Shown piece after piece: positions 36,886 to 47,427 of a stretch of 64,000 nt of DNA (the first letter of the stretch is position 1; each line of letters starts with the position of its first letter). The notes below the pieces were generated by a model. That model was not told where the DNA came from. It was given only the letters and a program-made list of their open reading frames with translations, and searched no databases. Location of the stretch: NCBI GenBank assembly GCA_004352715.1, contig SCFE01000115.1:181858-245857 (forward strand), in the 5' to 3' direction. The position numbers and the translations under genes were made by a program. This DNA comes from Hofstenia miamia. Its lineage: Eukaryota; Xenacoelomorpha; Acoela.

Positions 36886-39344
36886 CTTATTAACTTCTCT
36901 TCTTAACCCTAAATTTGGATTATTATTTAAAAACTTGTAGAGCATTGTTAGTGAGACTTGGGTACTTTTCCGAATTTTTTTATGGATTATGACCTCTAAG
37001 TAGGAACTTTTTAAATATCTGTGCATTTCATGCATGGTATTGTTTTTCAATTGAAGGTATGGTCTTACAACTTCCTAAAGCTTTACTATTAGTGTTAGTA
37101 TGAAATAACCATGTAAAATATGCAAACAATTATATTTGATAAATAAAGTACGAATTCCATTGCTTATACCAACTAAAACTAATATTTCATATATTTCAAA
37201 AATAATAATAGCAGCAAATGTCTGAACACTCCTAGTGGATGCTGGTACATGTACTACTGCGAATAATATTTGTACAAAGTTCGCTTTAAACAAACAATCC
37301 AATCCAAAAATAGATAGGCAGTTATCGTTTGTCATCGGGCTTTGTTGGAATTGCAAAATAATTTCATTAATTTTTAAGAATTTTAATTTTATTAAAATTT
37401 GTTTGTGAGAACAAATCGCACATATGCGACACAGCTATATACATGGAACACGATTGCTCAGACAATATTATTACTTTACAATCAACAACATAGTTGTTAT
37501 TGTTGAACATTTTCGCAAAGGCAAAAAAATTGTTTATTACAACAGAACTATTTATCAATGAATTCCAACGTCATTTTTATGTTACATGATGAAATTGATT
37601 TCTTACAAACTTGGAGTTAAATTATTGATAATACTCAGTGTCAAATTGGAATTTAATTTCATCAACTAGTTCAATTTTAAATAATGGTTTGCAAAACTAC
37701 TAAAAATATTAGCTTAGCAATAATAACGAGATCTGTAATTAGACATTTTCCTTTTATTATCGGTTTTTGGCTTTTGTCTTTTGATAAATGCAAAGAGTAT
37801 TTATTGAGGTAATAACAAGTCTTTGTTTAGTACACCTCACATATAATCAATTATATCAAAGTATTGTATCTATTGTTCTATATAGCGCTAAAACAATTGA
37901 GCATTCATAATAGCCTAAAAAACACAATTATTTAATTGTCCTCAATTTTAAAATATTTATCATTTGATTCTGTTTAAAATCAGTATTAAATTTTAGAAAT
38001 AATATTAAGACATATGCATAAACAATTTATAGGAAAGGTTAAAGATCAAACATTTATAAATTAAGTATAACTTTGACAAAACAATATATTAATAGCCTGG
38101 CATCCGCTTCAAACGACAAATCCTTTTTCCTTATTTTTAAAGACATTTTTCCACCTCTATTTGTAAATTTGGAAATCGTGAATCATTGAAATATTTATTG
38201 GTGAACATCCTTGAGTGCAATGTTGTAAATTTCTACTAAAACGTATTGTTGTGTCTGAAGTAGTTGAAAAGATTAACTGTTTTTCTTTAAAATTTCAAAT
38301 TTTTAAACACGATTTAAATTCGCTCGATAATTATTAGGCTTCGAGCCAATGGAAGCCACTTTAACTGTTTCTCTATATGATGATAGACTCTCCTCTCCCA
38401 AACCCATTGAAATGTACGCGTGTACCATGCGCAAAGTCAGATTTTACAAATCTTTATTAGTTTTTGTGACACGAACATTTAAAAAATTGTTCAAAAACCA
38501 TAAAAAAATTTTAACAAAGCCTAGGCAGTTGAGTGTTACGTTTTTATCTATATACATCAACAAAATATTTTGGATACTACAAAACAAAGTCAAATTCTAT
38601 ATTTTGCAAAACTTTCTTCTAGAAAACGCACTAGTTGAGGATTTTTTCAAATTTTTGTTTCTTCTAACAACCCTAACATGCATTGCTTAATCGAATTTAC
38701 AGAGACTAAATATTCAAAAATATAATTTTATTTCAAAGCATTTTCCTATCAATGTTCGCTATAATTGCACATTAATTTTGCGATGATGCAAGAGAATAAA
38801 GGTAATAATTGTTGATAATATAATAATCAAAGACCAGGTAGAAATGAATATTTAACAATCACTAGGAAAATAAAGCATATAAATCAATAAAACAATTAAA
38901 CCAGGAACTGCATTAATAATTGATGCTTTTTATATGTATAATTAATAGGAGTATTTCTGATTGAGGAAAAGCAGACGTTAAAGTAGCAATTGAGTCAGAA
39001 ATTTATTGCTCTAACTGCATCCTAATAATCGTTAATTTTTAATCTGTGCTTGTTAATTTTATTACGGAAACCAAGGTTTATATAATTTTAATGAAAAACA
39101 CAGAATTCAAATGATTTATTTATAAATACGAAAAATTTAGAACGCATATTTCTAGAAAGAATCATTATTTAATTGGATTTCATATTTAATCAAGTACCAG
39201 TATTACATCAACTAATATTGTACCATTTTTATATACATGTCGTTTGTGTCAGAGTCTAACCGTGTAAATAGAATTCATAAACAGCTTTTCCATATAATTC
39301 TTAATTATATAAAATGTATGTCATCAAAATTATTTCTATTATGA

Positions 39345-39390
39345 ATAAATAAATAAATAAATATATTTATAAATATATATATATATATAA
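39345..39390. repeat. (AAAT)n followed by (TA)n
   Basis: Tetranucleotide repeat running into a TA dinucleotide repeat. Confidence 0.85.
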
Positions 39391-40879
39391 ATAGCGATAA
39401 AAAATTTGCTTATATGTATATCTGGCGCTAAATAATTTCGGAAATTGCATTAAATATTTTTTGTGCGTGCATTGCTTAAAATATATTAAAATATATTGGT
39501 GACTGGCGCTAAATATTTTGTTGAGGTAACTGGACATAGAAAGATAATCAAAATGTCACATTTGCATGTTATATTTTTTGAATCGGAAGTTAACAGGAAT
39601 GAATGTTTTAAGGAATAAGTTAATTGTTAGCGTCTTGAAAAAAAATGCATATATAGTAATAGGTTATGCACGGATTATAAATAAAAAGTATTTGATGTTG
39701 CGGAGAAAAAACGAAAACGAAGTAGCTGAGCATTCTCATTCCCAATTCACACTTGATTACGACTTTTTAGTATGCTTCAGGTACTCAAGTGAGTCAAGAG
39801 CTTTTATGCTCTTCTTTAAAATCCCATGCATTAAAATATTTCTCTTTTCCTGGCGTAGTGCTTTTCAAATGTAAGCATTGATAATAAATTTAAGCGTCAT
39901 TTTTTCAACATGAAATTTCTAGTATCAACTTCGAATTTGATATCGTAGAGGTGAATTATTTGAAGCTACCAAATATTTACGTTGAATATCTTAATATAAT
40001 TTATTCAAGGAAGTGTCTAAAACAATAAAGTAGTTTTTTATGATAATTTAAACCTTTTTGAATCGTGTTAATGGGGTTTTGTAATCACCATATAAATACA
40101 TCAATCGCGTCAATTAGGATATTTTTTGGTTTATGAATTTTATTAAATTACGTATTGATGCTAATTGATGCCTGCAAAGATGAAACTAAATGTATCACTT
40201 CCTTCACTTACTATTATTTCAGGCGAAATTGAATTGACATATTGTGCCAGTTACACTTCGGTCTAATCTAAATGACGTATCGTTGCAAGTAATTATAATG
40301 AAGAGACAAGATACATTATCGCTTAATCACAGTTGCATAACTTTTTTGCAATTCCTATAAAAAATTGCACATATTATTTAGTTATACGCCTAAATGTAAG
40401 TAAATTCTTTTTATGCAAAATCTAATTTTTTATAATTAATTAATCATAAAAGGGTAGGACCCACCCTCGTGGTTATTTAATATTCCTTCAAAAAGTAATA
40501 ATAAGACTCCATGCAGTCAATTAAAAAAAATATTGTTCTCCAATCAACAATGTTTTTATGTCTTCACCTAACTCAATTGTATTTTAAGATGCTTTAGGGG
40601 AATTACACTGAAGAGGTTGTGTTGTTGCAGTAATTAATTTTAATTCAATTATGCTATCTAACATGAAGTTGTTGTATTTGCAATTGCCAGTGAAAGCACT
40701 TTTTTCAATAGCAAACTTTAAGTATCGGGGATACAAGCATTGTATAATAACTTCATGGCAACGGTGAAGTGAAGAATTCCTTACACTAAAAATGAATAAC
40801 GAAATCGGAAATCTGACAAGCTTAAACCAAGTACTTCAGCATTTATATATTGAGATATTTACAGGTAATGTTTAATCCA

Positions 40880-41165
40880 GAGATGGACATGAGCCGGGCG
40901 ACCGAAATTTTAAAATTTGTTTTCCGACAAAATGCAAAAAATTTTTTAAAAATTGGCTTATACAGCATTGCATTCAATTCAACCTACTAGGATGAATGCT
41001 ATGTATTTTATGAGCAATGTGTTTAAAAATATAATACATATTTTAAAATATTAGGAAGCCAATGCTCTTCTAACATCCATTTTAGATTTTTCAATTTCAG
41101 GGTGTGGATTTTATTATCATAAACAACCAACTTTGGTCTAATAAACAGAAACACAGAAATTTTTA
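40880..41165. repeat. Diverged copy of the 456-bp repeat family
   Basis: Shares the words TTTTCAATTTCAG(T/G)GTGTGGA and TTTGGTCTAA(A/T)A with the duplicated block at 6593-7551, in the same order. It has a GCC(G)GGC...CGAAATTTT segment at one side and CCAGAGATG at its edge (about 40879). Alignment by eye only. Confidence 0.4.
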
Positions 41166-41561
41166 TACCCAAGATAACATTTCAATATTATTTTGTTTTG
41201 ATTTACTTATATCTGCAAAATCTTCGCAAACATCTTTTTTATGATAAATTATCTGTCATTAGGTTTTATTCTCTAATTTTAAATAAGTAGAGAAATACAA
41301 CCGGCAAAATAGTTCTAAATCTCTGTTGCCTGGAGACTATTATTCTCGACAATAGAATTTATTTCCGATTGACACCTTTTAAGAGGATTTCCAAACCCAA
41401 TTACAAGGAAGGTAATTGCACAGTTTTACATCTTACAAAGGACATACTTAACTTAATTATTAATAAATTCATTCTAAATCCTGTGGCACAAAAATGCATT
41501 TTTAGGAGCTAATATTTATTTCTTCCAATCTAGACAATAAATGACTACATAATAAAAATAT

Positions 41562-41921
41562 TCAGTTAAACAGATTTCTGTGCTTACTACAAAAAACAAA
41601 AAAAGGCAGTATATTTAGTTGCTTTGTAAATATACATCTCGTGGCAATTCCATTAGGAAATTTTAGAAATCCATCAGAAACGTTACAGTCTTTATTTTCT
41701 GGCATATTCTGAATTATACGTAACCGATAATCTTCTCTTAGTCTTGATTTCGCAACCAACTCTGCGTGGCAAATGTCTAACATTAATTCCAGAAATATTC
41801 TAAAATTCAAATTTAGCCAGGTCAACTCATCCAAAAGAAGGTCAGGGTTTGTAAAACATTCAATATCTTGGTCGTCTGAGAACAATTTCAACGTAGAATA
41901 TTCAGTGAAACACATACACAC
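41562..41921 (-). CDS. Unrecognised open frame, possible exon
   Basis: A 119-codon frame whose middle (DDQDIECFTNPDLLLDELTW ... AKSRLREDYRLRIIQNMPEN) has a balanced, protein-like composition unlike the Lys/Asn/Ile/Phe-rich chance frames elsewhere. A TTGTTCTCAG acceptor-like site lies just before DDQDIE. The first residues lie in a CA repeat (MCMCF) and are probably not coding. No family is recognised and no partner exon was found, so it may be chance or a decayed exon. Confidence 0.25.
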   Translation of the reverse strand: MCMCFTEYSTLKLFSDDQDIECFTNPDLLLDELTWLNLNFRIFLELMLDICHAELVAKSRLREDYRLRIIQNMPENKDCNVSDGFLKFPNGIATRCIFTKQLNILPFFVFCSKHRNLFN

Positions 41922-42431
41922 ACACGAATTAAAAAACTATAGGTTGCTTGATTTTAATTTTGTAATACATGATTTGCAATTTAAATTCGTATATAATACC
42001 TTTGTTTTTCTAACTTTATGTTTTTGTAGCATTTTAATTGGGGCATACAAAATTTTACAAGTATCATTAGACATAATCTGCCACTTAAATTTTTTACATA
42101 ATCACACATAATCATCAAAAGAAATAAGTTAAAAATAAGAAATATAGAGCTTATAACTTGAAATAAAGTTAAAGGCTAGGCTAAAAGTGATTATACTACC
42201 TCATTGCGACCTGACATTGCTATAGGTATGACTGAATTTTTAAACCCTTTAGGAAACTACGGTGCAAATTATAAATATAATTAATTGACGAAATGCATTA
42301 GTTTTATTTAACTAGAAGTCTATTTGTTTTCAATTTCGCTAGATGGCATGTAGGCCCGCTTAAATTTAAAGGAAACGTGTAAATTGAGATTCATCTGTCA
42401 AAAATGCTAAATCAGGATATGTTATTTATTG

Positions 42432-42435
<4 letters not shown>

Positions 42436-42465
<30 letters not shown>

Positions 42466-42586
42466 NNNNNNNNNNNNNNNNNNNNNNNNNNNNNNNNNNN
42501 NNNNNNNNNNNNNNNNNNNNNNNNNNNNNNNNNNNNNNNNNNNNNNNNNNNNNNNNNNNNNNNNNNNNNNNNNNNNNNNNNNNNNN

Positions 42587-42616
<30 letters not shown>
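42436..42616. repeat. (TA)n microsatellite interrupted by a 121-N gap
   Basis: TA runs at 42436-42465 and 42587-42616 flank an N gap at 42466-42586. The gap is most likely more of the same repeat. Confidence 0.9.
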
Positions 42617-42620
<4 letters not shown>

Positions 42621-43136
42621 ATATTTCACATAAAATTTTTAATATTTTCAAAAAATTGAAAAAATTAAAATTTATTCAATTTATTATTTTTAATATTTGG
42701 GCATCTCAACCCTTACATTTTTTAATACAAACTGCTCATGAGCGTAATAAATACGCAATTCAGTATACATGTATACTATATAGTAAAATATAGTAAAATT
42801 AAAATTTTCAGAACAAAATTCAGTTTTTAAGCTAGCTCTTTCTTTACTAAGACTGATTCAAATTCTATATAATATTCTACAACAATAAAAGGTTTTACGT
42901 CACGTAATTATAGTGAGGATATGTTTGAACTGTATTTATCTAGAAATTTTCATTTGTTTATATATATATATTATACAATATATATATTGTATAATTTTAA
43001 TAATCCAAACAATATTTATCAATTTTTAATAATATTGCTATCAATTATCAAAATTTCAAAAAATAGTGAAATTCAAATGGCTATTTTTTCGTTATTTAAA
43101 TATTGGGTAAATTGTTAACTACATCAGTGGCATCAA
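42617..43136. other. Gene-free AT-rich stretch
   Basis: Lies between the TA repeat and the 3' end of the first TRIM gene. It holds a palindrome of A/T with single C and G at about 42970-42995 and nothing recognisable otherwise. Confidence 0.45.
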
Positions 43137-43142
43137 TTTATT
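43137..43142 (-). promoter_or_regulatory. Candidate poly(A) signal of TRIM gene A
   Basis: AATAAA on the minus strand, about 135 bases past the stop codon at 43277. Confidence 0.35.
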
Positions 43143-43276
43143 CTGAAAATCTGAAAACGATCGATTTTAAATTTAAAACTAAATAAAGTTCAAAGTGTCA
43201 AAATATTGATAAGCTGCTATTAGTCACCAAAGAAATTGTATTCAATTACTTACATTCGAAACAGTTATTTAGCAAA

Positions 43277-45184
43277 TTATATTAAGGAAACTTTATAAAT
43301 TTTGGATTTTCCATTTCCAATATAATCACATACGAATAATGTAGAAGGCGAACAGCTTGATATTGAGATAGGATTACGAATTCCTACATCGTCCTTTTCA
43401 TTTTTTAATATATCAATAGTTTCTCTAGAATGTAAATGCTTTAGATTAAAAATTTCCAAAGGACCTTTACTTCTAGCACTGACGAGATTTTTGACTGAAC
43501 GAAAGGAAATACCATTGTACCAAGTTTCACATTCCCCTAGTTTGTACAATAACCGGCCCGTATCAAATGAGAACACCATTACTTGCCTTACATGGTATCC
43601 ACTGAGAGCTACATAGTCAATGTTCTTGCTAACAGCAATATATTTCGCTGGCTTAGAGAAACCTATAATTGATTTAACATGTTGCTTCACAGGTGGGCAA
43701 AATTTATAGATTGATTTAAGCTTTTCGGAATAGAAAAATACAAATTGGTTGCATGGACTGGAACACATGCTTGTGAAGTTTTTTACATTACAGAAGGAAA
43801 CTCTGAAATCCTTTGAATCAGTTAAATCTTTCGAAATCAACTTCAAATGCTTTGTTTTACTCTCCCATGAAGAGCACAGGAGAAGCACATCACCGTTAGG
43901 CATTATAGCAAGAGTATTTCCATAATCTACATAATAGTCACCAATGAACATATTCTTAAAACCGTCTTCATCAAATCGAAGAAGGGAATACTGCATGGCT
44001 TCTTCTTCAATTGCAAACAGATTTTTGTGTTTAGCATCATAAATTATGTCGCTGACATCAGTTTTATTTTCATAAATCTTGGCGATAATTCGTGGTTTAT
44101 TCATCGTACTGAAAACATCGCAATTGTTTTGTCTTACAGTTATTTGAAAATGCGCAAACACACGATTAACGTATTCATAAATATTCGTTGCAATGAAATC
44201 AGCCTGAGCTTGCGATATTGACTCGAGCTCAAAGATAGATGCTTTTATATCATTGAATGCATCGCTTTTCGACAAATTCTTAAAGGTTTCAAAATCATCG
44301 AAAATTGCAAATTCTGATTTTTTGTCGAAATTTGACTCATTGAATTTCATCATATTTGCTAATTGCTCTTTCAATAAATTAAGTCTATCTAGCTCTTTAT
44401 TTATTGTCTCTAAAAGTTCTGTTCTCTGTTGTAAAAGACTTCCTTGTTGCAGCTTAAACTCATCATTCATTAACTTTAATAATGACTCGTGTGTTTTACA
44501 AAGCATATCATCAACAGCATCAAACTTATTTTCGATTTGTTGCTTATTATTTTCAACCTTGACGATGCTCTCATTGATCTCATTAAGTTTGCTATTGTTA
44601 TTCTGAACAAATCCTGAAATTTCTTCAAGAAGAATTTTCTTTTTGTCTTTAGTAGTGCACATTGGATGACCCTGGTGCTTGAGCATTGCACAAGTGGAAC
44701 ATATCATAACATTACAGTTACTGCCATCACAGAAGAGTTTTTGAATTTCATTGTGCTCTGAACACAATGGTAAACTATCAGAAGTTAATGGGTAAACTGT
44801 ATGCATTTTTGTTTTCTTAGCTTTCTTATGATGAATTGTGCATTGCAAGCAAAATACATTTGAACATTCCTTACATAAATTCACTTCTGTTGGATCAATA
44901 ACCACGTCACATTCACTGCACACTTTTAAACTACCAAAATCTGGTTCCTTTCTTTGCTGCAAATAATCAATAAACTCTTGACTTCGGAAATCTTTTTTCC
45001 ATGTATTTGTTCTTGATGGTATTCTGCATATTGGGCAATCAATTTCTTCTTGATCCTTTCTTACAAAATCCAAACAAGATTTACAAAATGAATGAAGACA
45101 TTGGAGAATATAAGGATTTTCAAATTGATCCAAGCAAATTGCGCAACACAAACAGTCTACAGGTTCTTCCAGAGAAGTTGCCAT
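43277..45184 (-). CDS. TRIM-type RING/B-box E3 ubiquitin ligase (copy A)
   Basis: A single intronless frame of 635 residues. RING finger C3HC4: Cys14, Cys17, Cys29, His31, Cys34, Cys37, Cys50, Cys53. B-box 1 follows (Cys89, Cys92, Cys104, Cys107, Cys112, Cys115, His119, His128) and then B-box 2 (Cys141, His144, Cys152, Cys157, Cys162, Cys165, His170, His173). A coiled coil runs from about 185 to 330. The C-terminal half (about 365-635) has repeated beta-strand units such as GNTLAIMPNGDVLLLCSS and KYIAVSKNIDYVALSGY, suggesting a beta-propeller like the NHL or WD-type ends of some TRIM proteins. All zinc ligands are present, so E2 binding and ubiquitin ligase activity are expected; the substrate is unknown. 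A closely similar gene at 49464 runs the other way. ATG at 45184 is directly preceded by TTTAG. Confidence 0.93.
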   Translation of the reverse strand: MATSLEEPVDCLCCAICLDQFENPYILQCLHSFCKSCLDFVRKDQEEIDCPICRIPSRTNTWKKDFRSQEFIDYLQQRKEPDFGSLKVCSECDVVIDPTEVNLCKECSNVFCLQCTIHHKKAKKTKMHTVYPLTSDSLPLCSEHNEIQKLFCDGSNCNVMICSTCAMLKHQGHPMCTTKDKKKILLEEISGFVQNNNSKLNEINESIVKVENNKQQIENKFDAVDDMLCKTHESLLKLMNDEFKLQQGSLLQQRTELLETINKELDRLNLLKEQLANMMKFNESNFDKKSEFAIFDDFETFKNLSKSDAFNDIKASIFELESISQAQADFIATNIYEYVNRVFAHFQITVRQNNCDVFSTMNKPRIIAKIYENKTDVSDIIYDAKHKNLFAIEEEAMQYSLLRFDEDGFKNMFIGDYYVDYGNTLAIMPNGDVLLLCSSWESKTKHLKLISKDLTDSKDFRVSFCNVKNFTSMCSSPCNQFVFFYSEKLKSIYKFCPPVKQHVKSIIGFSKPAKYIAVSKNIDYVALSGYHVRQVMVFSFDTGRLLYKLGECETWYNGISFRSVKNLVSARSKGPLEIFNLKHLHSRETIDILKNEKDDVGIRNPISISSCSPSTLFVCDYIGNGKSKIYKVSLI

Positions 45185-45198
45185 CTAAATTAGTTAAC
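45185..45198 (-). promoter_or_regulatory. Splice-acceptor-like site abutting the start codon of TRIM copy A
   Basis: The minus strand reads GTTAACTAATTTAG immediately before ATG. It has a branch-point-like TAAC and an AG at the exon edge. This suggests either a 5' UTR intron or a trans-splicing acceptor. Confidence 0.4.
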
Positions 45199-45889
45199 TT
45201 CAATATTATGCATTATATGTTATTTTATTAAAGTATACTTATTATTTTTGAAAACACTGTTGACATGTTCTGTATTTTATTGCGGGTGTAATATATTCAT
45301 CTACATGCGACACAGCATGTTCAGGATGGGCCAGAATATATTGCTTAAATAACTATGTAGTAGTTCAATATATGCTTAGGAATGTGTAAATGAATGTAAA
45401 TGGTTCTTCATTACATTTGTGACAATATTGGTGCTGGGGTTATTTAGACACTTACGCTTTTTTGGAAATAATTGAAATTGGTTTTGCCAAACGAGCCTAA
45501 TACTATTTCTTATCATTAGTTTTGGTTTCGAAAGCGATGCGAGATGCAACACTTTCAAGGCAGAAGCATGCTCTATGGTTATCAGATTAAGCAAACGCTA
45601 CATTCTTAGTGCTGAGAATCTTGAAAATTTTGGAAGGACGTTTGTTGATAGGTTACTATTCTTAGGGCAATAACATTTAATATTTATGAGAATTGAAAAA
45701 TTATGAAAGATAAAAAAATAGAAATTTATAAGCGTGTAAATCATTTGGTATTTCAATGATACTTTCAGGATTGACTTCGACTGTAAAGTAATATTACAAA
45801 GATTTTAGGAATAAGAAATTGTGATATCAAAATGATGAGGTAAGATAGAATTGCGACATTTGAGTTTTGACTAGGAATAAAATTTACGT

Positions 45890-46045
45890 TACCTCAAGTC
45901 GCACATTGCCTTTGAGTTAATTTTATTGGTAACCTTTAAGCCTTGCCGATAGTGTGTGACGGAATTTCTTAAGTTACGACTAACCACAAAGTGAAACTCA
46001 GCGTTTTTTCAAATTACTTTAACGGCAGTGTGTGACGGGCCTTAG
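45890..46045. repeat. Interspersed repeat relic with CCGTCACACACT motifs
   Basis: A GC-richer segment bearing the 12-bp direct repeat AGTGTGTGACGG at 45951-45962 and 46027-46038, 76 bases apart. Each copy is preceded by a CCGAT- or CGGC-like word. The segment AAAGTGAAACTCAGCG lies between them. The pattern looks like the end of a DNA transposon with internal subrepeats, but I found no paired inverted end. Confidence 0.35.
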
Positions 46046-46650
46046 CCTATCCAATTAAAGCTATTCAGTACTCAGCCTTAAAGTGTATACGATGCCATGA
46101 TACTTTTCAGTGTATGCATTTCTTCAAAATTTTACTTCAACTTGGACCTAACTTAATTTGAAATTTTGAACAAAACCTCTTTTAAACAAATTTATATAAA
46201 AGAGAAAAAGAACAAATGTGTGGTGTACTAAGGTCTCTAATATATTGTAAGTAAAAGTCTGGATTGAATTCAGGACAAGTAAAACTGAAATTTCAAATTT
46301 AAAATTCTAACATTTATCGGTTCTATTCAAGATTTCAATGAATATTTTCAATGGTCAATTACATACCGTTAAGATGTCGCGATTCTAAATTACGAAGAAT
46401 CAGGAAACTCATTATTTTGTTTGCTTAGCGAAGTTTGTTAACTAGCGCAAATTTGTGCTTAATAATTTATTTTGAAAATGACAATAATGTATGCTTAGTA
46501 TGTGAACACAATAAAATGTACCAAAGATCTAAACACAAATCCATTGACTTTCGTTTATTTCTATCGACTTTCAAAATTCAACATGGTATGGACTGTTTTG
46601 AAATGGAATTTCAAAAAAATTTTAGTAGCCAGAGGCTCAGAAACAGGGGT

Positions 46651-46678
46651 ACCTGGGAGGCAATAATTGTCCCAGGTC
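46651..46678. repeat. Short inverted repeat (hairpin)
   Basis: ACCTGGGA and TCCCAGGT separated by about 11 bases. It may be a terminus remnant; no target duplication is visible. Confidence 0.4.
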
Positions 46679-46913
46679 GCATCTAATCCTTCTAATGTAA
46701 GTTTTGTGTAAGAAAGACCTCAGTTCAGCCCATCCAATAATAATACTTTTCTTTAGCTCCTTTTAGTAACATCTAAATGGATATCAACTGATATTGGAAT
46801 TTTATATGAAAATAAAAATTTGAAGAGTTGGAACAATGTAAATAAAATGTTCGTTACTGTATGTTAGATCACAACTGCTGCATGCATGTGCTTGCACACT
46901 TCCCGATCGGTAC

Positions 46914-46961
46914 CTGCAAACCAAGGCAATACATAATATTATGTATTGCCTTGCTGCAAAC
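46914..46961. mobile_element. 32-bp palindromic insertion with 8-bp target duplication
   Basis: CTGCAAAC occurs at 46914-46921 and again at 46954-46961. Between them lies a perfect 32-bp palindrome (46922-46953) made of CAAGGCAATACATAAT joined to its exact reverse complement with no spacer. The 8-bp direct repeat is the target-site duplication length of hAT transposons, and CAAGG fits their terminal sequence style (compare TAAGGCAACCA of the element at 36084). It therefore reads as two terminal inverted repeats fused without internal DNA. Confidence 0.75.
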
Positions 46962-47395
46962 ACATCAAATTAAAAATTGGACTAATTGTAGAATCAAATA
47001 ATATAGTTATAATAATATTTCACGCAATAAATGCAATCAAAACAAAATAAATATTTACAAGTTTTTTCAATAAATTGAATATTTTATCCAAATTAATCGT
47101 TAAATCCCGTTCAAATGGAAGGTCTTCAATCGGCTCTATATTGACCCCCCCCATGATCAATTAGTTCTTCTTAGGTGTTGAAAATAATGAAGGAGTAAAA
47201 TGGGAGTCAGAAGGATTTATTTCAACTCAACTCTGATTTACCTTGTCGGACATTCAAAACTTAGCAGTACTGGAGTAGAATTTGCCAAGGCTCTCGTTTT
47301 ACTTATACTAGTTTTATCTTAAGTTTCGCTGTTTAGAGTAATTATTGTTTCTCCCTAAATAGCGGATGCAATTGAAATTTCTATTCAAAAAGTGA

Positions 47396-47396
47396 A

Positions 47397-47422
<26 letters not shown>
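47396..47422. repeat. (TA)n microsatellite
   Basis: TA dinucleotide run ending in ATGTATA. Confidence 0.85.

Positions 47423-47427
<5 letters not shown>

Larger units (their letters stand above)
36894..42435. other. Long stretch with few recognisable features
   Basis: Mostly AT-rich DNA. It includes (AAAT)n/(TA)n repeats at 39345-39390 and an interspersed-repeat relic near 40880-41165 with GAGCCGGGCGACCGAAATTTT. One minus frame (41562-41921) may be an exon. Other frames (37075-37558 minus, 38349-38690 plus, 39566-39874 plus) show no domain, and their composition follows the background. Confidence 0.4.

Noticed and set aside
37075-37558. Two adjacent minus frames rich in Ile, Leu and Phe that look like membrane segments
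   Set aside because: AT-rich DNA gives such residues by chance; no start, splice sites or family motif support them.
42404-42793. Frames with long Ile-Tyr repeats around the second gap
   Set aside because: They translate the TA microsatellite and the N gap.
42970-42995. Palindrome of about 26 bp
   Set aside because: Made almost only of A and T inside a TA-rich stretch and without a flanking direct repeat, so chance or repeat slippage explains it, unlike the palindrome at 46922.
44027-44606. Plus-strand frames opposite TRIM copy A
   Set aside because: They are antisense shadows of a conserved coding region with intact zinc ligands on the other strand.
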